44,403 nucleotides of DNA from a virus. The notes beneath the pieces were generated by a model. It saw only the letters and a program-made list of their open reading frames with translations. It was not told where the DNA came from and ran no database searches. This document shows, one piece after another, positions 6,718 to 13,841 of the stretch. The position numbers and the translations under genes were made by a program. Each line of letters begins with the position of its first letter. Within the stretch, counting starts at the first letter, position 1. The stretch spans positions 1 to 44,403 of IMG/VR virus record IMGVR_UViG_3300046809_000351; one strand, given 5' to 3'.

Positions 6718-6738
6718 GGTTTACCTCCTGACGCAATG

Positions 6739-6758
6739 AGGCCCCGCCGAAGCGGGGC
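6739..6758 (-). terminator. Hairpin upstream of the clamp-like gene
   Basis: Perfect GGCCCCGC-CGAA-GCGGGGCC stem. No T-run, so weak termination or an mRNA processing/stability element. Confidence 0.45.
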
Positions 6759-6770
6759 CATCTCGGATGT

Positions 6771-7160
6771 CTACAGGCCCTCATGAGCCCGGTGGGCTTC
6801 GTACTGAGCCCATAACTGCGCCGCGTGGGCGGCGGCCTCAAGGACACCTAGCGTCGTCTTGGTCTCTCCCCAGCCGAGAGGGCCTAGCCCGTGCTGGCGG
6901 AGGGTTTCCAGGGCCCGCAGCTTGCGGTTCTCTAGCTCGACCTGGCCAAGGGTCTTGAACCACTGGTTTCCGTATCCGTCGTTCGTGTGCTGGTCTTCGA
7001 TCCTGAACACACGCTCTCGTCCGCCGGGGTAGTTGATGGTGACGAGCTTCCGGCCGATCTTCTCGACGTGCCCGATAAAGCTGGTTCCCGCAGCGCTGCC
7101 CCGGTTCCGGTCGAAGACGCGGACCTCTTGACCTACGCTCAGTTCGCTTCGCTCAGCCAT
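6771..7160 (-). CDS. Hypothetical protein with small beta-rich domain
   Basis: 129 residues from ATG 7160; AGGAGG lies eleven bases upstream. The first half (LSVGQEVRVFDRNRG, then FIGHVEKIGRKLVTINYPGG) looks like a small SH3/KOW-type barrel that could bind nucleic acid. The second half is helical. The ATG overlaps the upstream stop as TAATG. No family recognised. Confidence 0.7.
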   Translation of the reverse strand: MAERSELSVGQEVRVFDRNRGSAAGTSFIGHVEKIGRKLVTINYPGGRERVFRIEDQHTNDGYGNQWFKTLGQVELENRKLRALETLRQHGLGPLGWGETKTTLGVLEAAAHAAQLWAQYEAHRAHEGL

Positions 7161-7339
7161 TACCGCCGATGCCTCCTGTTCCACTTCCAATCGTCGTAGA
7201 TCAGCCACCCGAGGAACGCGAGCAGTCCCGCTGCGCAGGCGATCAGGAAGACCGCGAGCCATAGCGGCATCGGGCCGTGGAAGTCGGCGCCGTTCGTGAT
7301 GATGACCGGCGGCGGAATTATGATGACGGTCTCATTCAC
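7160..7339 (-). CDS. Single-pass membrane protein
   Basis: 59 residues from GTG 7339 (GTG 7351 is an alternative, but the ribosome site would then touch the start). One clear membrane helix (LWLAVFLIACAAGLLAFLGW) with a basic C-terminal tail ending RRHRR. Lies between a zinc-ribbon protein and the beta-rich protein, overlapping both. Function unknown. Confidence 0.6.
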   Translation of the reverse strand: MNETVIIIPPPVIITNGADFHGPMPLWLAVFLIACAAGLLAFLGWLIYDDWKWNRRHRR

Positions 7340-7529
7340 AGTCGCGGACACCTCCGCTCCCGTAGGCGTGCGTGTAGCCCATGGCGCACTCGTCGCACAC
7401 GAACTCGTCGTCCAGCTCGGAGAACAGCCCCTCGTCGGTCCAGTGGCCGCACTCGGCGCATTGTCGCGGGTCCCGGTCGTCCTCTACCTCGTATTCGCCG
7501 AGGTCATCACTGTCACCTATGGGGAACAC
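7332..7529 (-). CDS. Small zinc-ribbon-like protein
   Basis: 65 residues with two CxxC pairs (CAEC and CDEC) separated by about 20 residues, a typical zinc ribbon, in an otherwise acidic chain. The GTG start abuts an AAGGAGG sequence and lies within the 3' end of the upstream Cys-rich gene, suggesting coupling. No specific family. Confidence 0.62.
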   Translation of the reverse strand: MFPIGDSDDLGEYEVEDDRDPRQCAECGHWTDEGLFSELDDEFVCDECAMGYTHAYGSGGVRDCE

Positions 7530-7696
7530 CCTCCTTCGCAGCAGAACGGGAAGCAGTTGAGGCAGCAGCCGCAGGCGCCGCAGAACGCGGTACCGCAGGT
7601 GTAGGACACGGGAGGCTGAGGGGGCATAGGGCGGGTTGGTGGATGCCCCATGCCGGTCACCATCTGCTCAACCGTCTGGGCCTGGACGATCGCCAT
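7517..7696 (-). CDS. Cys-rich 59-residue protein
   Basis: ATG 7696 to TAG 7517. The N-terminal half is plain and Pro-rich. The C-terminal half packs nine cysteines into about 25 residues (CGTAFCGACGCCLNC, then FPFCCEGGC). GAGGGTGGG precedes the ATG. It overlaps the next gene by 13 bases. The dense Cys pattern suggests metal binding or membrane-associated palmitoylation-like packing; no family is recognised. Short enough to be missed by length-filtered gene finding. Confidence 0.6.
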   Translation of the reverse strand: MAIVQAQTVEQMVTGMGHPPTRPMPPQPPVSYTCGTAFCGACGCCLNCFPFCCEGGCSP

Positions 7697-7708
7697 CCCG
7701 AACCCACC

Positions 7709-7730
7709 CTCTTTAAAGAGGTCGGCCGGC
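7709..7730 (+). promoter_or_regulatory. Dispersed operator-like site 8
   Basis: CTCTTTAAAGAG at 7709-7720 then GGCCGGC at 7724-7730; variant core. Lies between two leftward genes. Confidence 0.5.
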
Positions 7731-8237
7731 CTACTCGTGGTCGTACCACTCGACGTCGATGCCGTCGGCCGTCACGGTGATGATGGCGTGGTCACCGAAC
7801 GCGGCCCGCAGCACGTTGTCAGCCGCACCGGACTCGATGGCCTTCTTCAGCGCCTCCGCGAGCGCGTTCACCTCGGGAAAGAGGCTGTCCTTCACGCCCC
7901 ATCGGCCCGCCACGCCATCCCATGACTTGGTGCCCATGGTCGGGTGGTAGTCGCCGACCTCGAACAGGTCGCTATCGAAGTCGCCGAAGTCGTCCGGGTC
8001 AACGTCGGCAACGGTCTGGACCCACACGCTGTGTGCGCCGAACTCGCACGGCTCCCCGTCGTTGAAGTACGGGACGTACTGACGCCAGCCGAAGCGCTTC
8101 ACGTCCTGGTGGCCGATGAGCGGCCGGAGAAGCGCGGCGAACTCCTCACTGGTGATCTGCGGGACGATGGCGGCCGGATCGTAGGGGTAGACCTCGCCGG
8201 ACAGCGGGATTCCGTGGAACGTCGGGGCAGGCTTCAT
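7731..8237 (-). CDS. Hypothetical acidic protein
   Basis: 168 residues from ATG 8237 with AAGGAGA just upstream. Acidic, with a DVDPDDFGDFDSDLFEVGDY segment and a C-terminal ITVTADGIDVEWYDHE. No family recognised. The ATG overlaps the stop of the DUF6915-like gene (ATGA), so the two are coupled. Confidence 0.75.
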   Translation of the reverse strand: MKPAPTFHGIPLSGEVYPYDPAAIVPQITSEEFAALLRPLIGHQDVKRFGWRQYVPYFNDGEPCEFGAHSVWVQTVADVDPDDFGDFDSDLFEVGDYHPTMGTKSWDGVAGRWGVKDSLFPEVNALAEALKKAIESGAADNVLRAAFGDHAIITVTADGIDVEWYDHE

Positions 8238-8593
8238 GCAGTCTCCTTCAGCAGGTGGGACAGGGGGAGGGTTTTGCGTTGCGCGCCGGACATCCACGGC
8301 TCAAGCGGCATGCCCTTGATGTAGTCCACGGGGGACGGGAGCCAGCCGAGATCTTCGATGATGTGGCGTTCGGCGACGAGCCGGACCGGGATCAACTTCC
8401 GGCCGACCTTGAGCGTTGTGCCGAAGACGCGTTCACAGAGGAATACCCCGGCGGTGTGGTGGTAGAGGGAACGGTGTCGGCTGTCGCCGATGATGTTCTT
8501 TGAGGAGTCGATGAACGTCTCTATGGGGAGGTAGTCCTCCGGCTCGCCGCCCCACTTCCGGGCGGCACTCAAGGCGTGGTGCCAGCTATTCAC
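8234..8593 (-). CDS. DUF6915-like protein
   Basis: 119 residues from GTG 8593. The pattern WHHALSAARKWGGEPEDYLPIE, DSSKNIIGDSRHRSLYHHTAG, then PVRLVAERHIIEDLG matches a conserved phage and bacterial family annotated as DUF6915, with several invariant His residues that may bind metal. The GTG overlaps the stop of the small membrane protein gene (GTGA). Role unknown. Confidence 0.75.
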   Translation of the reverse strand: MNSWHHALSAARKWGGEPEDYLPIETFIDSSKNIIGDSRHRSLYHHTAGVFLCERVFGTTLKVGRKLIPVRLVAERHIIEDLGWLPSPVDYIKGMPLEPWMSGAQRKTLPLSHLLKETA

Positions 8594-8718
8594 CTGGCCA
8601 CCGCGTGAACAAGCGCGGCCATGAGGAAGCCGACGATGCACAGCTCGGCGAGGATCAGGAACCAGATGAGTGCGCCTGCGACCTTGATGGCCTTCTCGAC
8701 GCCCGTCTTCTGAGCCAA
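8590..8718 (-). CDS. 42-residue membrane protein, TTG start
   Basis: Very short leftward gene: TTG 8718 preceded by AAGGAAGG at six bases. The peptide has a basic N-terminus (AQKTGVEKAIKV), then one hydrophobic helix (ALIWFLILAELCIVGFLMAAL). The stop overlaps the DUF6915-like start as GTGA. Too short for most gene callers; coding support is the ribosome site and the overlap. Confidence 0.6.
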   Translation of the reverse strand: MAQKTGVEKAIKVAGALIWFLILAELCIVGFLMAALVHAVAR

Positions 8719-8737
8719 TGAGCACCTTCCTTTCAAA

Positions 8738-8764
8738 GAGAAGGGCCACCCCGAAGGGTGGCCC
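8738..8764 (-). terminator. Leftward terminator within the early operon
   Basis: GGGCCACCC-CGAA-GGGTGGCCC, followed leftward by TTCTCTTT. Splits the DUF6197 gene from the downstream genes, perhaps partially. Confidence 0.75.
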
Positions 8765-8768
8765 GGAG

Positions 8769-8778
8769 GCTTTAAAGC
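8769..8778. promoter_or_regulatory. Dispersed operator-like site 9
   Basis: Perfect GCTTTAAAGC beside the terminator, after the DUF6197 gene stop. Confidence 0.6.
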
Positions 8779-8789
8779 GGGTGGCAGGC

Positions 8790-9170
8790 TTAGACGGTGG
8801 CGAGCTCTCTCGCTTCGATCTGGTCAGCGCAGGCGCGGAACGCGGCCATGACCTCTTCGGCGGTGCGCCCCGGCTCGTCGTTCCAGTCCACGAGGGTGTC
8901 ACCCTCCCTGCCGCTGGCCCGGATGTGACCGGTGATCGCCATGACCACGGCGGCGGACCGCTCCCGCGCCGAGGCGTGCCAGAGCGGCGACCACGGAACG
9001 CCGTGAGAGACGACGTTGATGGCGCCCAGGGCGCACACCCGGGACTCGCTCGGCTGCTTCCCGTCTTCCGCGAAGAAGTAACCGCCCTGGTGCCAGCCGT
9101 TCCGTTCGATGACGTCGGCGACGGCCCGGCAGTCTGCCACGATCTGCTCAGGGGTGATGTTGAAGACCAT
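8790..9170 (-). CDS. DUF6197 family protein
   Basis: 126 residues from ATG 9170. The family pattern is visible: an N-terminal helix ending in ERNGWHQGG, CALGAINVV, then TLVDWNDEPGRTAEEVMAAF near the C-terminus. DUF6197 proteins are common in actinobacteria and their phages; function not known. Second gene of the leftward operon, three bases after its upstream neighbour. Confidence 0.82.
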   Translation of the reverse strand: MVFNITPEQIVADCRAVADVIERNGWHQGGYFFAEDGKQPSESRVCALGAINVVSHGVPWSPLWHASARERSAAVVMAITGHIRASGREGDTLVDWNDEPGRTAEEVMAAFRACADQIEARELATV

Positions 9171-9173
9171 TGG

Positions 9174-9365
9174 TCACGCCGCCTTTCCGTAGTTGAATCC
9201 CTGGTCGTACACGTAGAACGCTTCACGGATTCGGGCTGACTCTCCGTAAAGGCCGCGCGGATTGTGCTTCGCGATGATGGTCAGCCGTTTCACGGCCGCC
9301 GGGTACGCGGGGTATTGCTTGTATGCGTCGATCGAGGCCAAGGCCGCTTCGAGCGTGTAACCCAA
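9174..9365 (-). CDS. Small hypothetical protein, first gene of leftward operon
   Basis: 63 residues from TTG 9365, with GGGAGG seven bases upstream, about 41 bases after the -10 of the extended promoter. Amphipathic and mildly basic (MGYTLEAALASIDAYKQY onward). No family recognised. Its place directly behind the strong promoter suggests an early-expressed protein. Confidence 0.7.
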   Translation of the reverse strand: MGYTLEAALASIDAYKQYPAYPAAVKRLTIIAKHNPRGLYGESARIREAFYVYDQGFNYGKAA

Positions 9366-9405
9366 TGCCTTACCTCCCGGTGGTGGTGACGGGCTGGCGA
9401 AAAGA

Positions 9406-9446
9406 ACTGTAGCACCCTTGACACGTCGCCTGTCAAGGATGAAACA
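9406..9446 (-). promoter_or_regulatory. Extended-box promoter P9.4, leftward, with operator palindrome
   Basis: On the minus strand: TGTTTCATCCTTGACA, 19-base spacer, -10 TACAGT. CTTGACA and TGTCAAG form an inverted repeat inside the promoter (9418-9437). Almost identical to the promoters at 17.1 and 35.6 kb. Drives the leftward early operon. Confidence 0.82.
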
Positions 9447-9498
9447 GAGGGTCTTCGGAGGGGTGCCGGGGGTGGCTCCAAAGGGGTCTGTTCACGGT

Positions 9499-9622
9499 CC
9501 GCGTTTCCGGGTCCGTTTCGCTCGCCGATCTCAAGGCCATGTTTCGGGGCCCGTTCTCAGGCCCGTTTTGAGGGCCGTTTTTGAGCCCGTTTCTAAGCCC
9601 GTTTTTGAGCCCGCTCCTAGGG
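9499..9622. repeat. Degenerate tandem CCCGTTTTTGAG repeat
   Basis: About eight to nine units of 12-13 bases around CCCGTTTTTGAGGG or CCCGTTTCTAAG, giving regularly phased T-tracts in GC-rich DNA. Part of a non-coding stretch between divergent operons. Possible iteron or bent origin DNA. Confidence 0.55.
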
Positions 9623-9756
9623 CCGGTGGCGTCCGGCCCGTGGTGACCGGTCCCGACCGGCGAGCCCGGTCCTGCGGCGGCGCTGAGGGCCGGGCCGTAG
9701 CACCACCCGTGCTACGGCCGCAGCGGCGTCGAGCTGGGGGAATGGTGCTGCGGCCT

Positions 9757-9777
9757 GCTTTACAGCTCGCGGCCGGC
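9757..9777 (+). promoter_or_regulatory. Dispersed operator-like site 10
   Basis: GCTTTACAGC at 9757-9766 and GGCCGGC at 9771-9777 in the control region. Confidence 0.75.
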
Positions 9778-9803
9778 GGAGCTGTCGCGTGTTCGTCGAC
9801 GAA

Positions 9804-9835
9804 CCGCGGCGCATGCTTTACAGCTGACGGCCGGC
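9804..9835 (+). promoter_or_regulatory. Dispersed operator-like site 11
   Basis: CCGCGG at 9804-9809, GCTTTACAGC at 9815-9824 and GGCCGGC at 9829-9835. Confidence 0.75.
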
Positions 9836-10250
9836 GCGGGGTGCGCGTGCGGCAGCTCGGTTACGCGGATGCTGTTCTCAGATGGGCCGCAGCGCGTTCC
9901 CGGCGTGCCGTGTGAGGCCGGTCGGAACCGAGCCGACCGGCGCGACCGCGCTGGCTGTAGGCCGCTGGCCGCTGATCCTACTCAGTGAAAATTTTTCGGC
10001 TTGCTCTCTTGCGTCGGCGCCCAGGCGCGCGGGCGACAAACTGCCCCGTGGTCCGGTCCGTGGGGGTCTGCAATGACTCGATCGGCTATATGCGTCATTG
10101 TCACGGATGTCCGTTTCAGGGCATAGCTGTGGCTATGTAGGGCGAGCAGAAAGTCATTTCGGGAGGCCCTTACAAATGCGGGTTCCGGGGCCTTCCGATA
10201 CCGCATCCGACCAGCATTGCACTCGCATTCCCGCAGGTCAAACCCTGTTC

Positions 10251-10290
10251 TGTTGCGTGCTTGACACGCTTTACAGCGCTTCCCTAAGTT
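10251..10290 (+). promoter_or_regulatory. Extended-box promoter P10.3 with operator in spacer
   Basis: TGTTGCGTGCTTGACA (10251-10266), 18-base spacer containing GCTTTACAGC (10268-10277, site 12), -10 TAAGTT (10285-10290). A protein on this site would block RNA polymerase directly. Drives the SprT-like gene. The leader carries GCCAGCAAGACACCCC at 10298-10313. Confidence 0.8.
10268..10277 (+). promoter_or_regulatory. Dispersed operator-like site 12
   Basis: GCTTTACAGC lying entirely between the -35 and -10 of P10.3. Confidence 0.8.
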
Positions 10291-10340
10291 CGGTCCTGCC
10301 AGCAAGACACCCCACCCGGTACGGACGGAAGGAACGCACG

Positions 10341-12230
10341 ATGCCTAGCGCATACAAGACGCGGGAAGCTTGGTTGCACGCGGCTCGAAAGCTCATGATG
10401 CGCCGCTATGAGGCGGCCGGGGTCGAAGTGCCTACCGACGTGCATATCAGCGTCGGTTTCAAGCCTGGCGGCGGCCCGGAATCGGCAAAGGTCATGGGGT
10501 GCTGCTATGTGCGGCTCGCATCGTCCGGCAACGTGAACGAGATTTTCATCTCGCCCGAGTGGGACAACCCTGCCGATGTGCTGGAAACCCTGGCGCATGA
10601 GCTGATTCACGCCGCATCGGATTGCCAGGACGGGCACGGCCCCGGTTTCAAGCGGGATGCTCTGGCGTTCGGTTTCCTGTCGCCGATGACGTCCACCCCT
10701 GCCAGCGATGAGCTAAAGCTGTTCCTGCGCATGGTCGCGGCCACCCTTGGCCCCTTCCCGCACTCCGCTACTCGCATCATGGCGCTCAAGCGCCGTCCAA
10801 AGACTGACCCGGTCAAGCCGGACGGGAACGCATCGGCGGACGGTGACGGCGGTAAGCAGCATTCCGGGCGGCCGAAGCAGAATACGGCGATGCTCAAGCT
10901 TGAGTGCATCAATCCCGGTTGTGGTTTCATCGCCCGTGCCACGGCGAAAAACCTTGACCTCGGCATGCCTATCTGCGCTTGCGGTACTCCGCTCTCTTCT
11001 CCGCAGTACGCGGAGGCTCTGACGGAACGGTGGTGGGGGAATGACCCGCGCTATAGCGGCGGCCGTCGCCCCGATTACCTGATTGAGGCAGAGGTCAAGA
11101 GCATGGATGAAAGCTTGGCCAAGCGTCGCGAGTGGTCGCGTGCACGCGGGTTCCTGCCCGCTGTCGCTACAGCCGTCGCCACGGCTGCTACGGCTGCCGT
11201 TGAGAGCGTCGCTAAGCGCGTCCGTAAGCCAGTCGCGCGGAAAGCTCCGGCTGCGCCCGTCAAGACTCCTGCCGTCAAGCGGGACACGACTCCGGCGCCC
11301 GTCAAGCGCCACCCTAAGGCGGTCCGGCTCTATGTTGAAAAGGCGCCGGAAGCACAAGGGGAGTGGTATCAGGTCGGTGCGCGGTATGGCATGCGCTCGC
11401 AAGTGCACATCATTAACCGATTCCCCACCATGGGCGATGCGCAGGCGTGGGTGAACGAATACGACGGTTTGCTGTATGACGCCAGCGGGTTTATCAAGGG
11501 TGACTGTCTTATGCATGACGTTCCCCTGTTGACCCGCACAACCCGTATCGACCTCGCGACCGGCGAAATTGTCTCTGACACTTCGCAGACTGTCAGCGAC
11601 CCTGTGATGGTTTACATGGGGCACAAGACCCCTTGTGACGTCATTCCGTCCGGGAAGGCGCCTTACGCCACTCACAACGGCGTGCGAGTCAGCATCGTTC
11701 GCACGTCCGGTCATGACATCGCGGGTGTTGAGGAGTCGCACCGCGACTCGGTTAAGGCTGCGCGGGAGGAAAGCGCGCGCACCGCGTACGCGGCTGCCGG
11801 TAGCGAGTACATCGCCCGGAATCCCATTCCTACGCGCGTCCAGTGGATGACGCGACCGGCGGACCTCACAAAGCCGTTCCCTAAGCCTCGAAACACTCGC
11901 GAACTGTTCGCGCCGGAACCGTTCGGGCTCGGCGACTGGATTGAGTGGGAAGAGAACGGGGTCACTCGCGAGGGTCAGGTTTGGGGCGAATCCACGGACC
12001 GTGGCTATTGGTGGGTTGCGACCACTGGCCTTAACGGAGCGCGTAACCACGTCTCGACCATGTACTACCCGAAAGCGTCCGCGCGGACGGCGCAGACAGA
12101 GCCGGTTATCCGTCGGGTTGAGGTCAAGGAACCCGCGTCTAAGTTCGGCACGGTGCAGCGGATCGTTCATGACTTCCCGGTGCGCCGGAAGGCTGCGCAA
12201 GCCGTACAGCCGGAACTGATCGCAGCCTAG
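10341..12230 (+). CDS. Large SprT-like zinc metalloprotease protein
   Basis: 629 residues from ATG with GGAAGGA eight bases upstream. The N-terminal about 160 residues form a SprT/WSS1-like domain: LAHELIHAASDCQDGHGPGF holds the HExxH zinc site with a downstream His. A Cys cluster (CINPGCGF, later CACG) may be a zinc ribbon. A basic Ala/Pro/Lys linker (about 270-330) leads to a long C-terminal part with no known fold, ending in a WIEWEENGVTREGQVWG-type beta segment. SprT proteases cut DNA-bound or crosslinked proteins. Here a role against host DNA-binding proteins or in replication repair is possible. First gene of a rightward operon under an operator-bearing promoter. Confidence 0.82.
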   Translation: MPSAYKTREAWLHAARKLMMRRYEAAGVEVPTDVHISVGFKPGGGPESAKVMGCCYVRLASSGNVNEIFISPEWDNPADVLETLAHELIHAASDCQDGHGPGFKRDALAFGFLSPMTSTPASDELKLFLRMVAATLGPFPHSATRIMALKRRPKTDPVKPDGNASADGDGGKQHSGRPKQNTAMLKLECINPGCGFIARATAKNLDLGMPICACGTPLSSPQYAEALTERWWGNDPRYSGGRRPDYLIEAEVKSMDESLAKRREWSRARGFLPAVATAVATAATAAVESVAKRVRKPVARKAPAAPVKTPAVKRDTTPAPVKRHPKAVRLYVEKAPEAQGEWYQVGARYGMRSQVHIINRFPTMGDAQAWVNEYDGLLYDASGFIKGDCLMHDVPLLTRTTRIDLATGEIVSDTSQTVSDPVMVYMGHKTPCDVIPSGKAPYATHNGVRVSIVRTSGHDIAGVEESHRDSVKAAREESARTAYAAAGSEYIARNPIPTRVQWMTRPADLTKPFPKPRNTRELFAPEPFGLGDWIEWEENGVTREGQVWGESTDRGYWWVATTGLNGARNHVSTMYYPKASARTAQTEPVIRRVEVKEPASKFGTVQRIVHDFPVRRKAAQAVQPELIAA

Positions 12231-12277
12231 GAAACGCGTAGGGGAACCGGGGGCGCAGGGGGCGCCCCCCTCCTCGC

Positions 12278-12317
12278 TGTTGCATCCTTGACACGACGCT
12301 TTAAAGCGTGCCACTCT
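12278..12317 (+). promoter_or_regulatory. Extended-box promoter P12.3 with operator in spacer
   Basis: TGTTGCATCCTTGACA (12278-12293), spacer holding GCTTTAAAGC (12298-12307), then a weak -10 CACTCT near 12312. The downstream leader GCCAGCAAGACACTCC (12325-12340) copies that of P10.3. Confidence 0.72.
12298..12307. promoter_or_regulatory. Dispersed operator-like site 13
   Basis: Perfect GCTTTAAAGC (extended ACGCTTTAAAGCGT) in the P12.3 spacer. Confidence 0.8.
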
Positions 12318-12362
12318 TGGACCCGCCAGCAAGACACTCCGCACTAACCGGAAGGCAAGACC

Positions 12363-13079
12363 GTGAGCATTCCTAACGGCAACTACCGCCCGAACGCCAA
12401 GGGCGCCACCTCATGGCGGACGGCTCGCCCTCTGTACGTCGGTAACGACGCGGTGAGCGTTGACGTTTACCCGTGGAACGGTGGCCAGTGGATGACGATT
12501 TTCATCGGCTGCTCTCACAAGTCCTTTGAGGGCCCGATGCCCGCCAGCATCGAAAACCACGATGACTTTTACGCGTTCATTCACGAAGCGGTGGAGACGT
12601 TCGCCGCTAAGCGGGATGAGGCCGAGGCCGCTAAGGCTGCGCCCGTCAAGTCCGTGCCCTTCGCCCGCGCCTCACGCGAATACCACGCGCACATCAAGAC
12701 GTGCGAATGCGGACAGCGTACGGAGCGGTGCGCGAGGGGCGAGCGGCTTCACGCGGTCTACCGGACGGCGCTTGACGAGAAGTCGGCTCGTGACCACGCG
12801 GAAGCCGTCGCGACGGGCCGCGAGATCACGATAGGCAACAGCATTCCGGAAGCCTGGTTCCGCGCCCGGCTCAAGCGGTATGCGCTTCTGCCTGGCACAT
12901 CCGAGACAACGGCGCAGACGGTGCGCGAGGTGGCCGACCGTGCCCGGACCCGTTCTTTCCGGATGGCCTGGTATGAGTTCGCCCACGTCTACGCAGCCGT
13001 TCACAAGACGTGGGGCGACGAAAGCGAGATCAGCCGTACGAACCGCGCGACTGTCCTTAGCGCGCTGAAGGGGTTCTGA
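12363..13079 (+). CDS. Hypothetical phage protein
   Basis: 238 residues from GTG with GGAAGG upstream. An N-terminal beta-rich part (VSVDVYPWNGGQWMTIFIGC) is followed by a helical middle with CECGQRTERCARGERLH, a Cys/His set that may bind zinc, and a helical C-terminus. No family recognised. Next start is one base after its stop, so it heads a three-gene coupled set. Confidence 0.75.
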   Translation: MSIPNGNYRPNAKGATSWRTARPLYVGNDAVSVDVYPWNGGQWMTIFIGCSHKSFEGPMPASIENHDDFYAFIHEAVETFAAKRDEAEAAKAAPVKSVPFARASREYHAHIKTCECGQRTERCARGERLHAVYRTALDEKSARDHAEAVATGREITIGNSIPEAWFRARLKRYALLPGTSETTAQTVREVADRARTRSFRMAWYEFAHVYAAVHKTWGDESEISRTNRATVLSALKGF

Positions 13080-13080
13080 C

Positions 13081-13449
13081 ATGGGCGAGTATGAGACCCG
13101 GTTCGGATTCATCTACGCGAACTTCACAACCATCGGGCAGGCACCCCACGAAGCGCGCGTGAGCGTCTACATAGACGACGCGACGCGACGGCCGCACACC
13201 TGGGGTTCGTTCTCCGTCGCACTCGCAGACCAGACACCCGAAGCCGTAGCCATGGCTCTGCGGGCTGCCACTGAGCGCATGGGCCGTGAGTACGGCGTGG
13301 CGGGCATGACGTGGAATCCCTCATACGAGGGGTTCCGGGGGGTGCAGTGGTATCCGGACACCCGTCGCCCGGTGAACGGTCGAGTCCTGCCGGACAGCAT
13401 CGCGGTTCCGGCCGTCCGGCGCCCGGCTCACGCTAAGGCGGTCGCGTAA
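13081..13449 (+). CDS. Hypothetical protein
   Basis: 122 residues. Alternating beta-like and helical segments (RVSVYIDDATRRPHTWGSFSVAL, then MALRAATERMGREYG). No family recognised. Stop and next start overlap as TAATG. Confidence 0.7.
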   Translation: MGEYETRFGFIYANFTTIGQAPHEARVSVYIDDATRRPHTWGSFSVALADQTPEAVAMALRAATERMGREYGVAGMTWNPSYEGFRGVQWYPDTRRPVNGRVLPDSIAVPAVRRPAHAKAVA

Positions 13450-13661
13450 TGGCATGGGTGGCGTTCTTTGCCGTTGTGGCTCTGGGGTTCTACGGGACGC
13501 GGGCAAAGGTGAAAGACGCGGAGCGGATCACAGCTCAAGAGCGGGCACGCGAACAAGCGGCTAAGTACGCGGAAGCGCGGGCACTTAAGGAAGCGGCAGA
13601 GATCAGGGCTAGCCTTCCGGCGCCCCGCCGGGGCAGACCACGGAAGACCACAACCCCATAG
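13449..13661 (+). CDS. Membrane-anchored protein with AT-hook-like tail
   Basis: 70 residues: an N-terminal hydrophobic helix (AWVAFFAVVALGFYG), a charged helical middle rich in Arg/Glu/Ala, and a C-terminal RRGRPRKTTTP. GRPRK is the core of an AT-hook. This would place a minor-groove DNA binder at the membrane. Function unknown; last gene before a strong terminator. Confidence 0.65.
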   Translation: MAWVAFFAVVALGFYGTRAKVKDAERITAQERAREQAAKYAEARALKEAAEIRASLPAPRRGRPRKTTTP

Positions 13662-13671
13662 CACGCAACAG

Positions 13672-13700
13672 AAAAGACCCTCTCCGGAGGGTCTTTTTTC
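13672..13700. terminator. Bidirectional terminator
   Basis: AAAAGACCCTC-TCCG-GAGGGTCTTTTTT. T-runs on both strands; separates the rightward operon from the leftward one. Confidence 0.93.
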
Positions 13701-13795
13701 ATGCCCTGACACAGGCGAGTACAGAAACGGCCTGAGAGCGATTCTAAGCCCCGGCCGGCCTGGGGTTGCTTGTCCCGGGTACCCAAGGCATGAGA

Positions 13796-13826
13796 AAAGC
13801 CCCCCACGGGGCCGTGAGGGGCCTTC
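13796..13826 (-). terminator. Leftward terminator of the 14 kb operon
   Basis: GCCCCTCACGG / CCGTGGGGGGC hairpin on the minus strand, followed by TTTTCTC. Confidence 0.8.
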
Positions 13827-13841
13827 CCGGGGGTGTTCTAT

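Larger units (their letters stand above)
9447..10250. other. Non-coding divergent control region
   Basis: About 800 bases without a convincing gene. Holds the T-tract repeat, a perfect 11-base inverted repeat (GGCCGTAGCAC, five-base loop, 9693-9719), a perfect nine-base inverted repeat (GCCGGTCGG / CCGACCGGC, 9914-9938 region) and operator-like sites 10 and 11. Site 12 follows in the promoter beside it. Candidate for replication origin plus early control. Confidence 0.5.

Noticed and set aside
9499-9622. CRISPR-like array
   Set aside because: Units are short, degenerate and contiguous without spacers; no cas genes apart from a Cas4-type phage nuclease.
9418-9915. 165-codon plus-strand frame through the T-tract repeats
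   Set aside because: Starts within the leftward promoter, has no ribosome site, and its repeats only mirror the DNA repeat; treated as non-coding.
10713-12344. 543-codon open frame on the minus strand
   Set aside because: Antisense to the SprT-like gene; no domain or ribosome site.
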